A DNA stretch of 64,000 nt, taken from positions 971,225 through 1,035,224 of the forward strand of contig NZ_JANIOF010000001.1 of the NCBI RefSeq assembly GCF_024733555.1. Reading direction: 5' to 3'. Made by a program: the position numbers and the translations under genes. Of this stretch, positions 54,101 to 62,370 are shown piece after piece (positions within the stretch are counted from its first letter, which is position 1; the number at the start of each line of letters is the position of its first letter). The notes beneath the pieces are model-generated. The model saw only the letters and a list, made by a program, of their open reading frames with translations. It was not told the origin of the DNA and did not search any database. Source of the DNA: Paenibacillus sp. SC116. Its GTDB lineage: Bacteria > Bacillota > Bacilli > Paenibacillales > Paenibacillaceae.

Positions 54101-55702
54101 GGACAGACTGAACCACAAATTATTGAATTTGATTATGAGCCTAACTCACCAGCTGTAGGAGCCGTTTCATCTGCTTCTGAAGTTAAGCTTGGAGATACTT
54201 TCCGTGTAGATGTAAAGGTTACAGCTACAGAAGCTGTTTATGCTGCTAACTTTAGCGTCTTGTACGATAAAAAGTTTGAGTTGGAACTTAGTAATATTCA
54301 GCAAAGTGTAACGTTGGCTACCTACCAACAGCAACATAATCCTGGTGTTCCGTTAGCGATTAATTCAAACATAGTTGATTTTGGTCCTAATAAGAAGAGA
54401 CTCGATTATGCAGTAAGCCTTTCTAATGGGGCTGCTAAAGGCGTCGATAATCTAGTCAGCCTAACTTTCAAAGCAAAAGAAGCTGGCACTTATTTATTTG
54501 ATGTCCAAAACATTAAGTTGTTAAGTTCAGCTAATAAAGTAGAGACTGTTGTGCCTTATGCACCTATCTTAATAAAAGTAGTCAAACCTGCCCCTCCTGT
54601 TACCAACCCTGGCGGCTATTGGGGAGTCCCTGCTGGACCATCAGGCATTAAACTTAAAGCAGGTACTTTAACAGAATCAACCAAAGACAGCAAGAAAAAC
54701 GGTGTCTTAGCGGTAGAAGATAACGTAATTAAAGCTCAATTGGACAACAAAGATGTGAAGCAAGTTCAACTAGATGTATCTGACTTAGACTTCACGAAAT
54801 ATGAGCAAGTTGAGCTTCAACTCTCTAGCTCGATTGCTAAAGCGTTGGTTGATTCCAAGAAAACATTGCGCGTAAATGGAACTACGTTAGACATTCAGGC
54901 TTCCAATGAAACACTTAGCGAACTTGCAGATAAAGACGGCATTAAGTTCATTGTGTCTCAAAAGAACAATGCTTCCACATCTGCTATCGCTGGTGTGAAT
55001 CAATCTGCACCAACTTTGAAGATTTCAACAAACAAGAAAACATGGAAAACATCTTTGCTTGTCGGTCTCAAAATTGATGCTGCAGTGGCAAAAGATCCGC
55101 GTAAAGTAGGCGTTTACGACGCAACTTACAGCGACAAACTATCTTACTTGAATGCTGGTCTTAAGCCAGCAACAGGTTATCTACATGTTAATGTAGATAA
55201 GTCTGGCGCTATCTTCACATTAGGTTCTTATGAAAAATCTTTCTCCGATCTTGCAAAGCATTGGGCAAAAGACCGCATCGAAGTGCTTGCGGCTCACCAT
55301 TTGATCGCTGGTAAAACAACGCCTAACACATTCAAGCCGAACGACAACGTAAATCAAGCTGAGTGGCTGTCCTTGCTGGATCGTTTGCTTGGCACATCAT
55401 TGAAGTGGAACGATCGTGCGAAAGAAAAAGGCGCATTTACGAATCTGACTCGCGAACAAGTTACTGTATTGCTTGTTCAAGCGTTGAAAGCTGATCTCAA
55501 ATCAACTACGAAAAAGCTTACTTTCAAAGACAGCAACAAAATCAGCGTTGATGCTCAAGCTGCAGTCGCCTATGCGGTAGAACAAGGTTTCATCCGCGGC
55601 ACAGACAAAAATCTATTCAATCCTAAAGCACTTGTAACACGTGCTGAAGCTGCTGCTATTCTCCATCGTGTATTGGAGCATTTGCAGCACCAGCATAAGT
55701 AA
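51200..55702 (+). CDS. S-layer-anchored subtilisin-like (S8) serine protease
   Basis: A 1500-residue surface protease. A signal peptide ends near FPTFAAAEQ. An I9-type prodomain (about 60-165) precedes the S8 domain, with catalytic Asp213 (LDTGVD), His261 (SHGTHVAG) and Ser568 (NGTSMAAPH). A PA domain is inserted at about 394-513. Fn3-like/beta domains follow, then a cohesin-like domain (about 984-1127) and three SLH repeats from 1342 to the end that bind wall polymers. TTG at 51200 lies seven bases from AAGGAGG; the frame upstream has no signal. It should degrade proteins at the cell surface. A terminator separates it from its paralogue. Confidence 0.92.
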   Translation: MSTTSYRKTLATFMSLTLTASLLFPTFAAAEQAGQPSKQSEIDIIKNLKVTSKLPKDTKFSKLEPQNYLPHAYSESNQPITVIVELHTEPLKVQQTQQNPGILSSGEETIQQLQLEQTQFKYALQSELNGKINRQFTQVFNGFAVEINGQQVNDLLKLPGVKAIYPNQTFYSLPIQDDANVNPFMDDSSKHIGAPVYWNAGVTGKNIKVGVLDTGVDYNHPSLKDAYKGGYDTIDNDNDPYETKPNPAKPPRNGRNVETSHGTHVAGTIVGRGNPDVPNFNKGWVRGVAPEADLYAYRVLGEYGSGTTASVIAGIERAVQDGMDVLNLSLGSPTNFEYTADSVAANNAAIVGVPVVISNGNSGPNGYTVGSPGGAHQAISVGASTPPLPAANFHGVGTTAIHGNIATYEKFLQENQELEVVFAGLGKVSDFKDKDVKGKLVLISRGEITFAEKALNATAAGAAAVLIHNNTDGELSPSVPDPKAAPTFGITKKDGEAIKAKLSAGTTKLKYQTITEQDLVAGFSSRGPALPGYAIKPDILAPGVAIRSSVPAFDGKYEKAYEDNNGTSMAAPHIAGVVALLQEKAKKEQKELNPDLIKSLITNNAVSVKTREGQTYDIASQGAGRVDLPRILKAEAVALVGYTTDATKDYIPDDYSTGSVSFGQINISATSEKQVTLKDIAKKNQVYDVSVEKISGSPDVTVTPDQTQVNLSAGDQASFKLTLNVPAKAAKGVYEGAILLKETTSNHTLRLPYSAYVGDDYVLPSVPSVTPSNLFFSPNGDGLQDFIDVEYGVKEKVNQLAISVVDGVYKELGTVLESNGSVNKGYYEFSKWNGTVKKDNASISLQDGFYYLVPKVDSKLLLNARNGIIVDNTAPDYTLKKEIGIIQGKPTHGTISGTIDNDLLIDLLSATQPLDKIIGVQVAAINPDGSASFITGKVLNNGDFTVDVPLKYGENVLGLFVHDIAGNGQTEPQIIEFDYEPNSPAVGAVSSASEVKLGDTFRVDVKVTATEAVYAANFSVLYDKKFELELSNIQQSVTLATYQQQHNPGVPLAINSNIVDFGPNKKRLDYAVSLSNGAAKGVDNLVSLTFKAKEAGTYLFDVQNIKLLSSANKVETVVPYAPILIKVVKPAPPVTNPGGYWGVPAGPSGIKLKAGTLTESTKDSKKNGVLAVEDNVIKAQLDNKDVKQVQLDVSDLDFTKYEQVELQLSSSIAKALVDSKKTLRVNGTTLDIQASNETLSELADKDGIKFIVSQKNNASTSAIAGVNQSAPTLKISTNKKTWKTSLLVGLKIDAAVAKDPRKVGVYDATYSDKLSYLNAGLKPATGYLHVNVDKSGAIFTLGSYEKSFSDLAKHWAKDRIEVLAAHHLIAGKTTPNTFKPNDNVNQAEWLSLLDRLLGTSLKWNDRAKEKGAFTNLTREQVTVLLVQALKADLKSTTKKLTFKDSNKISVDAQAAVAYAVEQGFIRGTDKNLFNPKALVTRAEAAAILHRVLEHLQHQHK

Positions 55703-55721
55703 TTTAAACGCAGCATTACGG

Positions 55722-55770
55722 AAGAGGCTGTTCCTACCGTAGAATTTCTACGAGGAGCAGCCTCTTTTCT
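55722..55770 (+). terminator. Terminator between the two subtilase genes
   Basis: A 14-base stem with small mismatches (55722-55735 with 55753-55766) and a TTTTCTTCC tail. The rest of the 366-base gap up to 56068 is AT-rich and shows no gene. Confidence 0.8.
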
Positions 55771-56068
55771 TCCCCAATTAACAACTCTAATAACACCATA
55801 TTACTGTCCATATCCACTTATCACTAAAAAGATACATTCATCCTACCCGCAGCAATTCAATTTATCATTATATTCGAATTAACACTATACACATATGAAT
55901 CACCTACAGCTATTTTTATTTTATTAAAAATTATGGTTCATCACTTATAGATTGGGGTAATTTGTATTGCCGAACTCTGATAGCTTGTACTTACGCCATT
56001 TAACTCCCACTGCAAAAGCCTCATCCATTAATCAATTATCTTGAACAAGACAATAGGAGGCCTTATTT

Positions 56069-58345
56069 ATGAATCAAATGAAAGACAAATGGTATCTGAA
56101 ACTATTAAGCATAAGCTTATGTATTGGAATCCTACTGCCCCCATCCAACCTATCTGCCTATGAACATCCGCGAGTCCCGCTAACCGACCTATCATTAGAA
56201 CCCAAAAGTTATGTAACGAACTACGATAAAACAAGCAGTACGCCAATTACCGTTCTTGTTGAATTACATAGTGATCCATTGAAAGTGTATGAAATCAAAG
56301 CGAGCAATGGACTTGCCGCACGTTCGCAATCTTATACCCAACAAATAATAAGCGAACAAGCTGTTTTCAAACAATCACTGTTCAAAAGTTCGCAAGCACA
56401 AATTAAACATCAATATGCACAAGTTTTTAATGGTGTCTCCATTCAACTCCCACAGCATGAAGTGGAACAATTACTGCAGCTCCCTCATGTGAAAGCTATT
56501 TACCCCAATCAAACGTTTCACGAAGTCCCATTAACGTTCACTGTGCCAACAGCTAACTTGCAAAACTCGGTACCTGATACAACGTTAAGTCAAGACATTA
56601 TTGGACTCTCCGCGCTTTGGGAATTAGGTTACAAAGGGAAAGGAATACGTGTCGGCATCATTGATTCCGGCGTTGATTATCGCCATCCAAGCTTAGCAAG
56701 CTCCTATCGAGGAGGATATGATTTCGTTGATAACGATAACGATCCGATGGAAACGCTACCTCACCCTGACCTAACAGCTGAAGAAAATGCTAAATATGCG
56801 ACGGTTCATGGAACATTTGTAGCTGGCGTATTGGTTGGCCGTGGGAGCCCAAGCACACCAAATGGTCCGTACGGTTCTGTTCGTGGAGTTGCACCTGAAG
56901 CAGAACTCTATGCTTATCGCGTGCTTGGCCCATACAAAAAAGGCACGACCGAACAGATCGTTGCAGCAATTGAACAAGCAGTAAAAGACGACATGGACAT
57001 CATCAATCTATCATTAAGCGGCGAAAGCAATTCACAGTATACGGCAGATACAGTCGCTTTAAACAATGCTGCCATGGCAGGTGTTATAGCGGTAACCTCA
57101 AATGGCAATCGCGGCCCTAATGAGTATAGTGTCACTCACCCTACTGGTGCGCATCAAGCAATTGCTGTTGGGGCTTCCACGAGTACAAGCATCGCTCAGC
57201 AGCAGGTTGCAGCATTTAGCTCTCGTGGACCATCTTTGCCAGATTACGAGATCAAACCTGATCTTGTAGCTCCTGGCACGAAGATTCGTTCAACGGTCCC
57301 TTCATGGGATGGGGACTATTCCAATGCCTACAAAGAAACGAATGGAACGAGTATGGCTGCTCCGCATGTCGCTGGTACCGCAGCGCTGCTCTTGAATAAA
57401 GCAGAAATGGAAGGCAACGACTTTGAACCAGGAGAAATCAAATCCCTACTTATGAATAATGCAGTACCGCTCTCAGATTCAGCTGGAAAACGCTACAAGG
57501 TCTATGACCAAGGAGCAGGCCGGTTATCTATTCCAAACATACTGAAAGCTGAAGCCGTTGCCCTAATACAAGCAGCGACCGATGTTACGAAAAACAATCG
57601 ACCCGATGACTATTACACAGGCAGCCTTTCTTTTGGACAAGTTATCCCTGGTGCTAACGTACAGCGTGAACTAATACTTAACGATATTGTAGATAAAGAT
57701 CAAATGTATAACATGACTGTCCAGTATGATGAGCCTAATCAACCTATAGCCGTCCATCACAAGATTGCTGCTGATCAAGTGAAGGACACGTCAGTTGGCA
57801 CTGTCTCAGCAAATGACACATTCATCCCATTACGCGCTGGAGAACAGGCAGCCATTTCTATTCAACTGCATGTACCTCCATCTGCAAACGAAGGAAGTCA
57901 CTTTGGACACATTATCCTCACAGAAACGACAAGCGGACACATCTTGCGAATCCCCTTCAGTGTGCATATTGGAGACAAGTATTCAGTACCACCAATTTTT
58001 TCGCTTAAAATGACACCAAATACATTAAACACGACCCAGCAGACAGCAAATATTGAGTACAGCGTTCGCGAATCCATACAACATTTGAATTTGAGTGTTC
58101 AACATGCAGTATATGGTGACATGGGCTCTATCCAAAAACGAGTGGGCATTACGAAACGCGGGCACTACGAAGTACGTAATTGGGACGGAAAGGTAATAAA
58201 AGACGGTAACAAGGTCCATTTACCAGACGGTGAGTATACAATCATTCCTACTGTAGGAGCTCATCGAATACCGATCAATACAACAACGGTCTCATTTACG
58301 ATAGATTGGGGCATTATCGCATTACAACAAAGATCTCACTCCTAA
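56069..58345 (+). CDS. Secreted subtilisin-like (S8) serine protease, paralogue of the upstream gene
   Basis: A 758-residue protease with a signal peptide (LLSISLCIGILLPPSNLSAY), I9 prodomain, and S8 domain with Asp199 (IDSGVD), His247 (VHGTFVAG, where the second His of the usual HGTHVAG is Phe) and Ser near 428 (NGTSMAAPH). The N-terminal half aligns closely with the upstream protease, e.g. QVFNG, VKAIYPNQTF and RGGYD-type segments. It lacks the PA insertion, the cohesin-like part and SLH repeats, so it is likely released. ATG at 56069 follows AGGAGG. Tandem duplication followed by domain loss or gain is the simplest reading. Confidence 0.9.
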   Translation: MNQMKDKWYLKLLSISLCIGILLPPSNLSAYEHPRVPLTDLSLEPKSYVTNYDKTSSTPITVLVELHSDPLKVYEIKASNGLAARSQSYTQQIISEQAVFKQSLFKSSQAQIKHQYAQVFNGVSIQLPQHEVEQLLQLPHVKAIYPNQTFHEVPLTFTVPTANLQNSVPDTTLSQDIIGLSALWELGYKGKGIRVGIIDSGVDYRHPSLASSYRGGYDFVDNDNDPMETLPHPDLTAEENAKYATVHGTFVAGVLVGRGSPSTPNGPYGSVRGVAPEAELYAYRVLGPYKKGTTEQIVAAIEQAVKDDMDIINLSLSGESNSQYTADTVALNNAAMAGVIAVTSNGNRGPNEYSVTHPTGAHQAIAVGASTSTSIAQQQVAAFSSRGPSLPDYEIKPDLVAPGTKIRSTVPSWDGDYSNAYKETNGTSMAAPHVAGTAALLLNKAEMEGNDFEPGEIKSLLMNNAVPLSDSAGKRYKVYDQGAGRLSIPNILKAEAVALIQAATDVTKNNRPDDYYTGSLSFGQVIPGANVQRELILNDIVDKDQMYNMTVQYDEPNQPIAVHHKIAADQVKDTSVGTVSANDTFIPLRAGEQAAISIQLHVPPSANEGSHFGHIILTETTSGHILRIPFSVHIGDKYSVPPIFSLKMTPNTLNTTQQTANIEYSVRESIQHLNLSVQHAVYGDMGSIQKRVGITKRGHYEVRNWDGKVIKDGNKVHLPDGEYTIIPTVGAHRIPINTTTVSFTIDWGIIALQQRSHS

Positions 58346-58371
58346 TTCAATGTAAAACTTCCAACACGTAA

Positions 58372-58415
58372 AAGAAGCTGCCCCTCACCCAGTATATGGG
58401 GTAGGACAGCTTCTT
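58372..58415. terminator. Bidirectional terminator after the second subtilase
   Basis: AAGAAGCTG (58372-58380) pairs with CAGCTTCTT (58407-58415), with CCCC/GGGG inside. T-rich bases follow on the plus strand and TTTTA on the minus strand. Confidence 0.75.
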
Positions 58416-58466
58416 ATCTTATAAGACTCAACTATGCCATGGTAATTAACGACGTTCAGCACATGA

Positions 58467-60329
58467 TTACATGTATTTAAATTGCGCTGCTACTAAACCA
58501 TAATACGTACCTTGTTTGTCCATCAGTTGATCATGCGTGCCTTGTTCTTGGATAACACCTTGATTCAGTACAATTATACGGTCGCAATCTCGAATCGTAG
58601 ACAAACGATGAGCGATGATAAAGGATGTTCGCCCTTTGAGCAACGTCTTCAATGCATTTTGAATTTTAATTTCCGTATCGGTATCAATGCTTGCTGTTGC
58701 CTCATCCAAAATAAGAATTCTCGGATCTGCGAGCAACGCTCTAGCAAACGACAACAACTGCCGCTGTCCCATAGAAAGAGCAGTACCACGCTCTTGCACT
58801 TCTGTATCATAGCCCATTGGCAGTTGCTCAATAAACTCATGAGCATGAACAGACCTTGCAGCTGCTTCTACTTCCTCATCTGTTGCATCTAGTCGCCCAA
58901 AGCGAATGTTGTCGCGAATCGTACCTGAGAATATAAACGTATCCTGCATAACAATACCAATCTGCGTTCGCAAGCTGTTCAGTTGCACATCTCGAATATC
59001 ATGGCCGTCAACCAGCACGCGTCCCTCAGTTGGGTCATAGAAACGACTGATTAAGCTGATAATGGTCGTTTTCCCTGAACCTGTATGGCCAACAAGTGCA
59101 ATGGATTGCCCCGCTTCTACATCAAATGAAATCTTACGAATCGCAGGTCTACCAGCTTCATATTCGAACACAACGTTATCGAGCTGGATGTCTCCCTTAA
59201 CAACAGGAAGCTGCTTCGATTCTTTGTTTTCATCAATATTTGGCTTTTCGTCCATAAACTCAAATATACGCTCAGAAGAAGCCATAGCAATTAACATTTG
59301 GGAATACATCATGCCAAGACGGTTAATTGGCTCCCAGAAGTTACCTACATATTGAGCAAATGCAAACAATACCCCAACTGTAATAACTCCAACTTGGATT
59401 AAATGAGAACCATACCAGAACAAAATAAATCCACCAATTGCGCTCGTAACCTCGATAATCGGACTGAATGTTTGATTCATCATGGAAGCACGGTCGAAAG
59501 AAGCTTTATTGACGCGATTCATTTTATCAAAAAATTTCATATTCTCTTGTTCTTGCGCATAAGCTTGCGTCACTCGCATCCCTTGAATGGCTTCATTTAA
59601 ATGAGAATTAATGCGAGATTGTTTAATTCGAACATCCTGCCAAGCCATGCGGATATGACGGCGCAAGCGAGTAGACACAACGAACATTATGGGTACTGTA
59701 ATCATAACCGCAATTGCCAATTTCACATTCAAGAACATTAGTATAATGACGATTCCTACCAATTGGAACAAATCAACTAAAACGTTTATGGCCCCATTGG
59801 TAAACAAATCTTGCAAGGAGTTCACATCATTCGTAATACGTACAAGTACAGAACCTGCGGGACGCTTATCATAAAAACGGAAAGACAACGTCTGTATATG
59901 CTTGAACAAATCAGCACGCAAATCATAAATAATGCGTTGTCCAATCATACTCATGAACTTAATGCGATATGTATTTGCAGCCCATTGTACAATGTACAAG
60001 CCAAGTACAGTACCAGCCACAATATAAAGCATTCTTAAGGATGGATCTATATTTTGGGGCGCAATGGCCGAGTCAATCGCATAACTAATGAGAAACGGTA
60101 TGGACAGCTTCGTCAGCGTGTCTATTATGATGAGTACGATTAGTGCAGGCAGCAGCTGACGCCGGTACGGCCGCATATACGCGAACAGCCTGCGCATTTG
60201 AGTCCAGTTAAACGGTTTCTCAATAAGCTCATCATCCGGATAAAAAAATCGCGAAGGTTGTTGTTTCACCTCATTGGCATGTGCTGCTGATTCATGCTCT
60301 GTAGATGATGCATTTGCTGTGGTCCTCAT
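58467..60329 (-). CDS. ABC exporter half-transporter, consensus ATPase subunit
   Basis: A 620-residue type IV exporter subunit with about six membrane helices (65-345) and an ATPase with Walker A GHTGSGKTTI, signature variant LSMGQ and Walker B ILILDEATASID with catalytic Glu. The Met in place of Gly in the signature suggests it pairs with a partner in an asymmetric heterodimer. The start ATG at 60329 overlaps the stop of the partner gene by four bases (ATGA). Confidence 0.9.
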   Translation of the reverse strand: MRTTANASSTEHESAAHANEVKQQPSRFFYPDDELIEKPFNWTQMRRLFAYMRPYRRQLLPALIVLIIIDTLTKLSIPFLISYAIDSAIAPQNIDPSLRMLYIVAGTVLGLYIVQWAANTYRIKFMSMIGQRIIYDLRADLFKHIQTLSFRFYDKRPAGSVLVRITNDVNSLQDLFTNGAINVLVDLFQLVGIVIILMFLNVKLAIAVMITVPIMFVVSTRLRRHIRMAWQDVRIKQSRINSHLNEAIQGMRVTQAYAQEQENMKFFDKMNRVNKASFDRASMMNQTFSPIIEVTSAIGGFILFWYGSHLIQVGVITVGVLFAFAQYVGNFWEPINRLGMMYSQMLIAMASSERIFEFMDEKPNIDENKESKQLPVVKGDIQLDNVVFEYEAGRPAIRKISFDVEAGQSIALVGHTGSGKTTIISLISRFYDPTEGRVLVDGHDIRDVQLNSLRTQIGIVMQDTFIFSGTIRDNIRFGRLDATDEEVEAAARSVHAHEFIEQLPMGYDTEVQERGTALSMGQRQLLSFARALLADPRILILDEATASIDTDTEIKIQNALKTLLKGRTSFIIAHRLSTIRDCDRIIVLNQGVIQEQGTHDQLMDKQGTYYGLVAAQFKYM

Positions 60330-62098
60330 GAGCTCACCTCACTATAAACCCCTTGTTTCGCAAGGTTTAAATAATCTGCATATTGAATATGATACGTGTC
60401 TTGATACATACCATGTTGCTGAATAAGCTCCTCATGTGTTCCACGCTGAACAACCTTGCCTTTATCCAAAATGAGAATTTCATCAGCATGTCGCAGTGAA
60501 GAAATACGATGGGCAATAATAAATACGGTACGACCTTTCATCACTTCTTGGAAGCCTGCCTGTATCGAATGCTCTGTCTCCATATCGACAGCACTCGTTG
60601 CATCATCCAGCACTAAAATTTTAGGGTCACATAACAATGCACGTGCTATCGCAATACGCTGCTTTTGACCGCCTGATAACCCAAGTCCACGTTCCCCAAC
60701 TAGCGTATCATAGCCTAATGGAAGCTCCATAATAAAATCATGCGCTTGAGCCAGCTTCGCAACGCGAATAATCTCGTCCATACTCACATCATTGCGGCTA
60801 TAAGCGATGTTATTTCGTATCGTTGAAGAGAATAAGAACGTCTCTTGAAATACGATTGCAACTTGGCTGCGCAAACTCGTAATTTCAATGTCTTTGATGT
60901 TTCTACCGTCTAGCGTTATAGCTCCCTCATTCACATCATAAGCTCGCATAAGAAGCTGAATAATGGTAGATTTGCCAGCCCCCGTGCCTCCCATCAAGCC
61001 GATTACTTTACCAGGGGTAGCATCGAAATCAATTTGGCTCACAGCCTCTGCTTCTTCCTCATATTTGAAGGAGACATTGTTGAATACGACATGACCTTCC
61101 ACCTTATTGTTATCCAACACATAAGGAGTATCACTGTTTTGGATGTCGATATGGGAGTTTAACAGTTCCAATATGCGCTCGCCAGAAGACTTCGCTTGCG
61201 TATAGTTGTTAATATGAAACCCAATTCCCCACATCGGGCCGATGATATACCATATCATACTGAAAAATGCGACTAGTTCCCCGAGCGACAACTGTTTCTT
61301 TATTACCATCGTTCCACCTACAGTAAGAAGCAGAACCACACATAATAAGGATAGAAGCTCCATTACCGGAAAATATCCGCCCCACAGGTTTGCTGCGCGA
61401 AGCTGATTGTTTTTGTACGCCTCATTGCGGCTTGAGAATTTATCCACTTCGTGCTTTTCTCGCGCGAATGATTTTACCGTACGCATACCTGTTATGTTTT
61501 CTTGAACTGCTGTGTTCAGCTCACTAAACGTCTGACGCATTTCTTGAAAGGCAGGATGAATTTTGGCTTGGAACTTGGATACCGTAAATACCAGTATCGG
61601 CATCGTAACCATTGTAATCAAAGTGAGCTTCCAATTGAGTGACATCATCATCGCAGCTCCGAATACTACCATTAAGAACAAATTCAATAATTGCGCAAAG
61701 CCGAATCCAATAAACAATCGTATTCCTTCCAAATCAGCAGTTAGCCTTGACATTAAATCTCCAGTACGCGCTTTGTCATAGTACCGATAAGATAGCGTTT
61801 GCAACTTCTCATAAGAAGCATTTCGCATCTCATAGGCAACATGGTTAGCTACTCTCCCTCCTAAAAATCCGTGCAGAAACTGCATCGAACCTTTTAGCAA
61901 CACGACGAGAACGACTGCTCCAGCCAACCAAGGGACCCAATGAAACTGTTCCTTTCCAATGACGTCATCGATAAGGATGCGCAGTAAGTTAGGATAAACA
62001 AGACCAAGCGCCGTTGCTACAACTAAGCATAACAGTGATCCCAGTATCATTTTCCTTTGTGACCAATAGTACGGACGTAATTGACCAAAAATATTCAT
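60326..62098 (-). CDS. ABC exporter half-transporter, degenerate-site subunit
   Basis: A 590-residue subunit with about six membrane helices and an ATPase with Walker A GGTGAGKSTII, signature LSGGQ and Walker B LVLDDATSAVD. The residue after the Walker B Asp is Asp in place of the catalytic Glu. Together with LSMGQ of the partner this forms one inactive and one active ATP site, as in BmrCD/LmrCD-type multidrug exporters. ATG at 62098 follows GGAGGGAGG. First gene of the two-gene operon. Confidence 0.9.
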   Translation of the reverse strand: MNIFGQLRPYYWSQRKMILGSLLCLVVATALGLVYPNLLRILIDDVIGKEQFHWVPWLAGAVVLVVLLKGSMQFLHGFLGGRVANHVAYEMRNASYEKLQTLSYRYYDKARTGDLMSRLTADLEGIRLFIGFGFAQLLNLFLMVVFGAAMMMSLNWKLTLITMVTMPILVFTVSKFQAKIHPAFQEMRQTFSELNTAVQENITGMRTVKSFAREKHEVDKFSSRNEAYKNNQLRAANLWGGYFPVMELLSLLCVVLLLTVGGTMVIKKQLSLGELVAFFSMIWYIIGPMWGIGFHINNYTQAKSSGERILELLNSHIDIQNSDTPYVLDNNKVEGHVVFNNVSFKYEEEAEAVSQIDFDATPGKVIGLMGGTGAGKSTIIQLLMRAYDVNEGAITLDGRNIKDIEITSLRSQVAIVFQETFLFSSTIRNNIAYSRNDVSMDEIIRVAKLAQAHDFIMELPLGYDTLVGERGLGLSGGQKQRIAIARALLCDPKILVLDDATSAVDMETEHSIQAGFQEVMKGRTVFIIAHRISSLRHADEILILDKGKVVQRGTHEELIQQHGMYQDTYHIQYADYLNLAKQGVYSEVSS

Positions 62099-62297
62099 GG
62101 CAACCTCCCTCCTCCTACTCCTGTGTTATGTATTATCGGAGTTTAACACCAGCTTGTAGCAACAGCAAAACGCGCATTATCGCAAATTTAAGCGGAATGT
62201 GCGATATTGAGAGATTTTGCATATATATACCCATATATTTCTTTTAATTCATTGTATTTTCTCAGATAATATCCATATTCCTTCGTTATGCACAAAC

Positions 62298-62317
62298 TGC
62301 CCCGATATATCGGGGCA
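62298..62317 (-). terminator. Hairpin after the dynamin-like gene
   Basis: TGCCCCGATATATCGGGGCA is a perfect 20-base palindrome located 54 bases past the dynamin-like stop. The T tail is short (GTTTGTG), so it may be a weak terminator or another regulator site. Confidence 0.55.
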
Positions 62318-62370
62318 GTAGCTAGAGCCATTCATATCAAATAAATATAAGAATGACAGAAAACATATTT

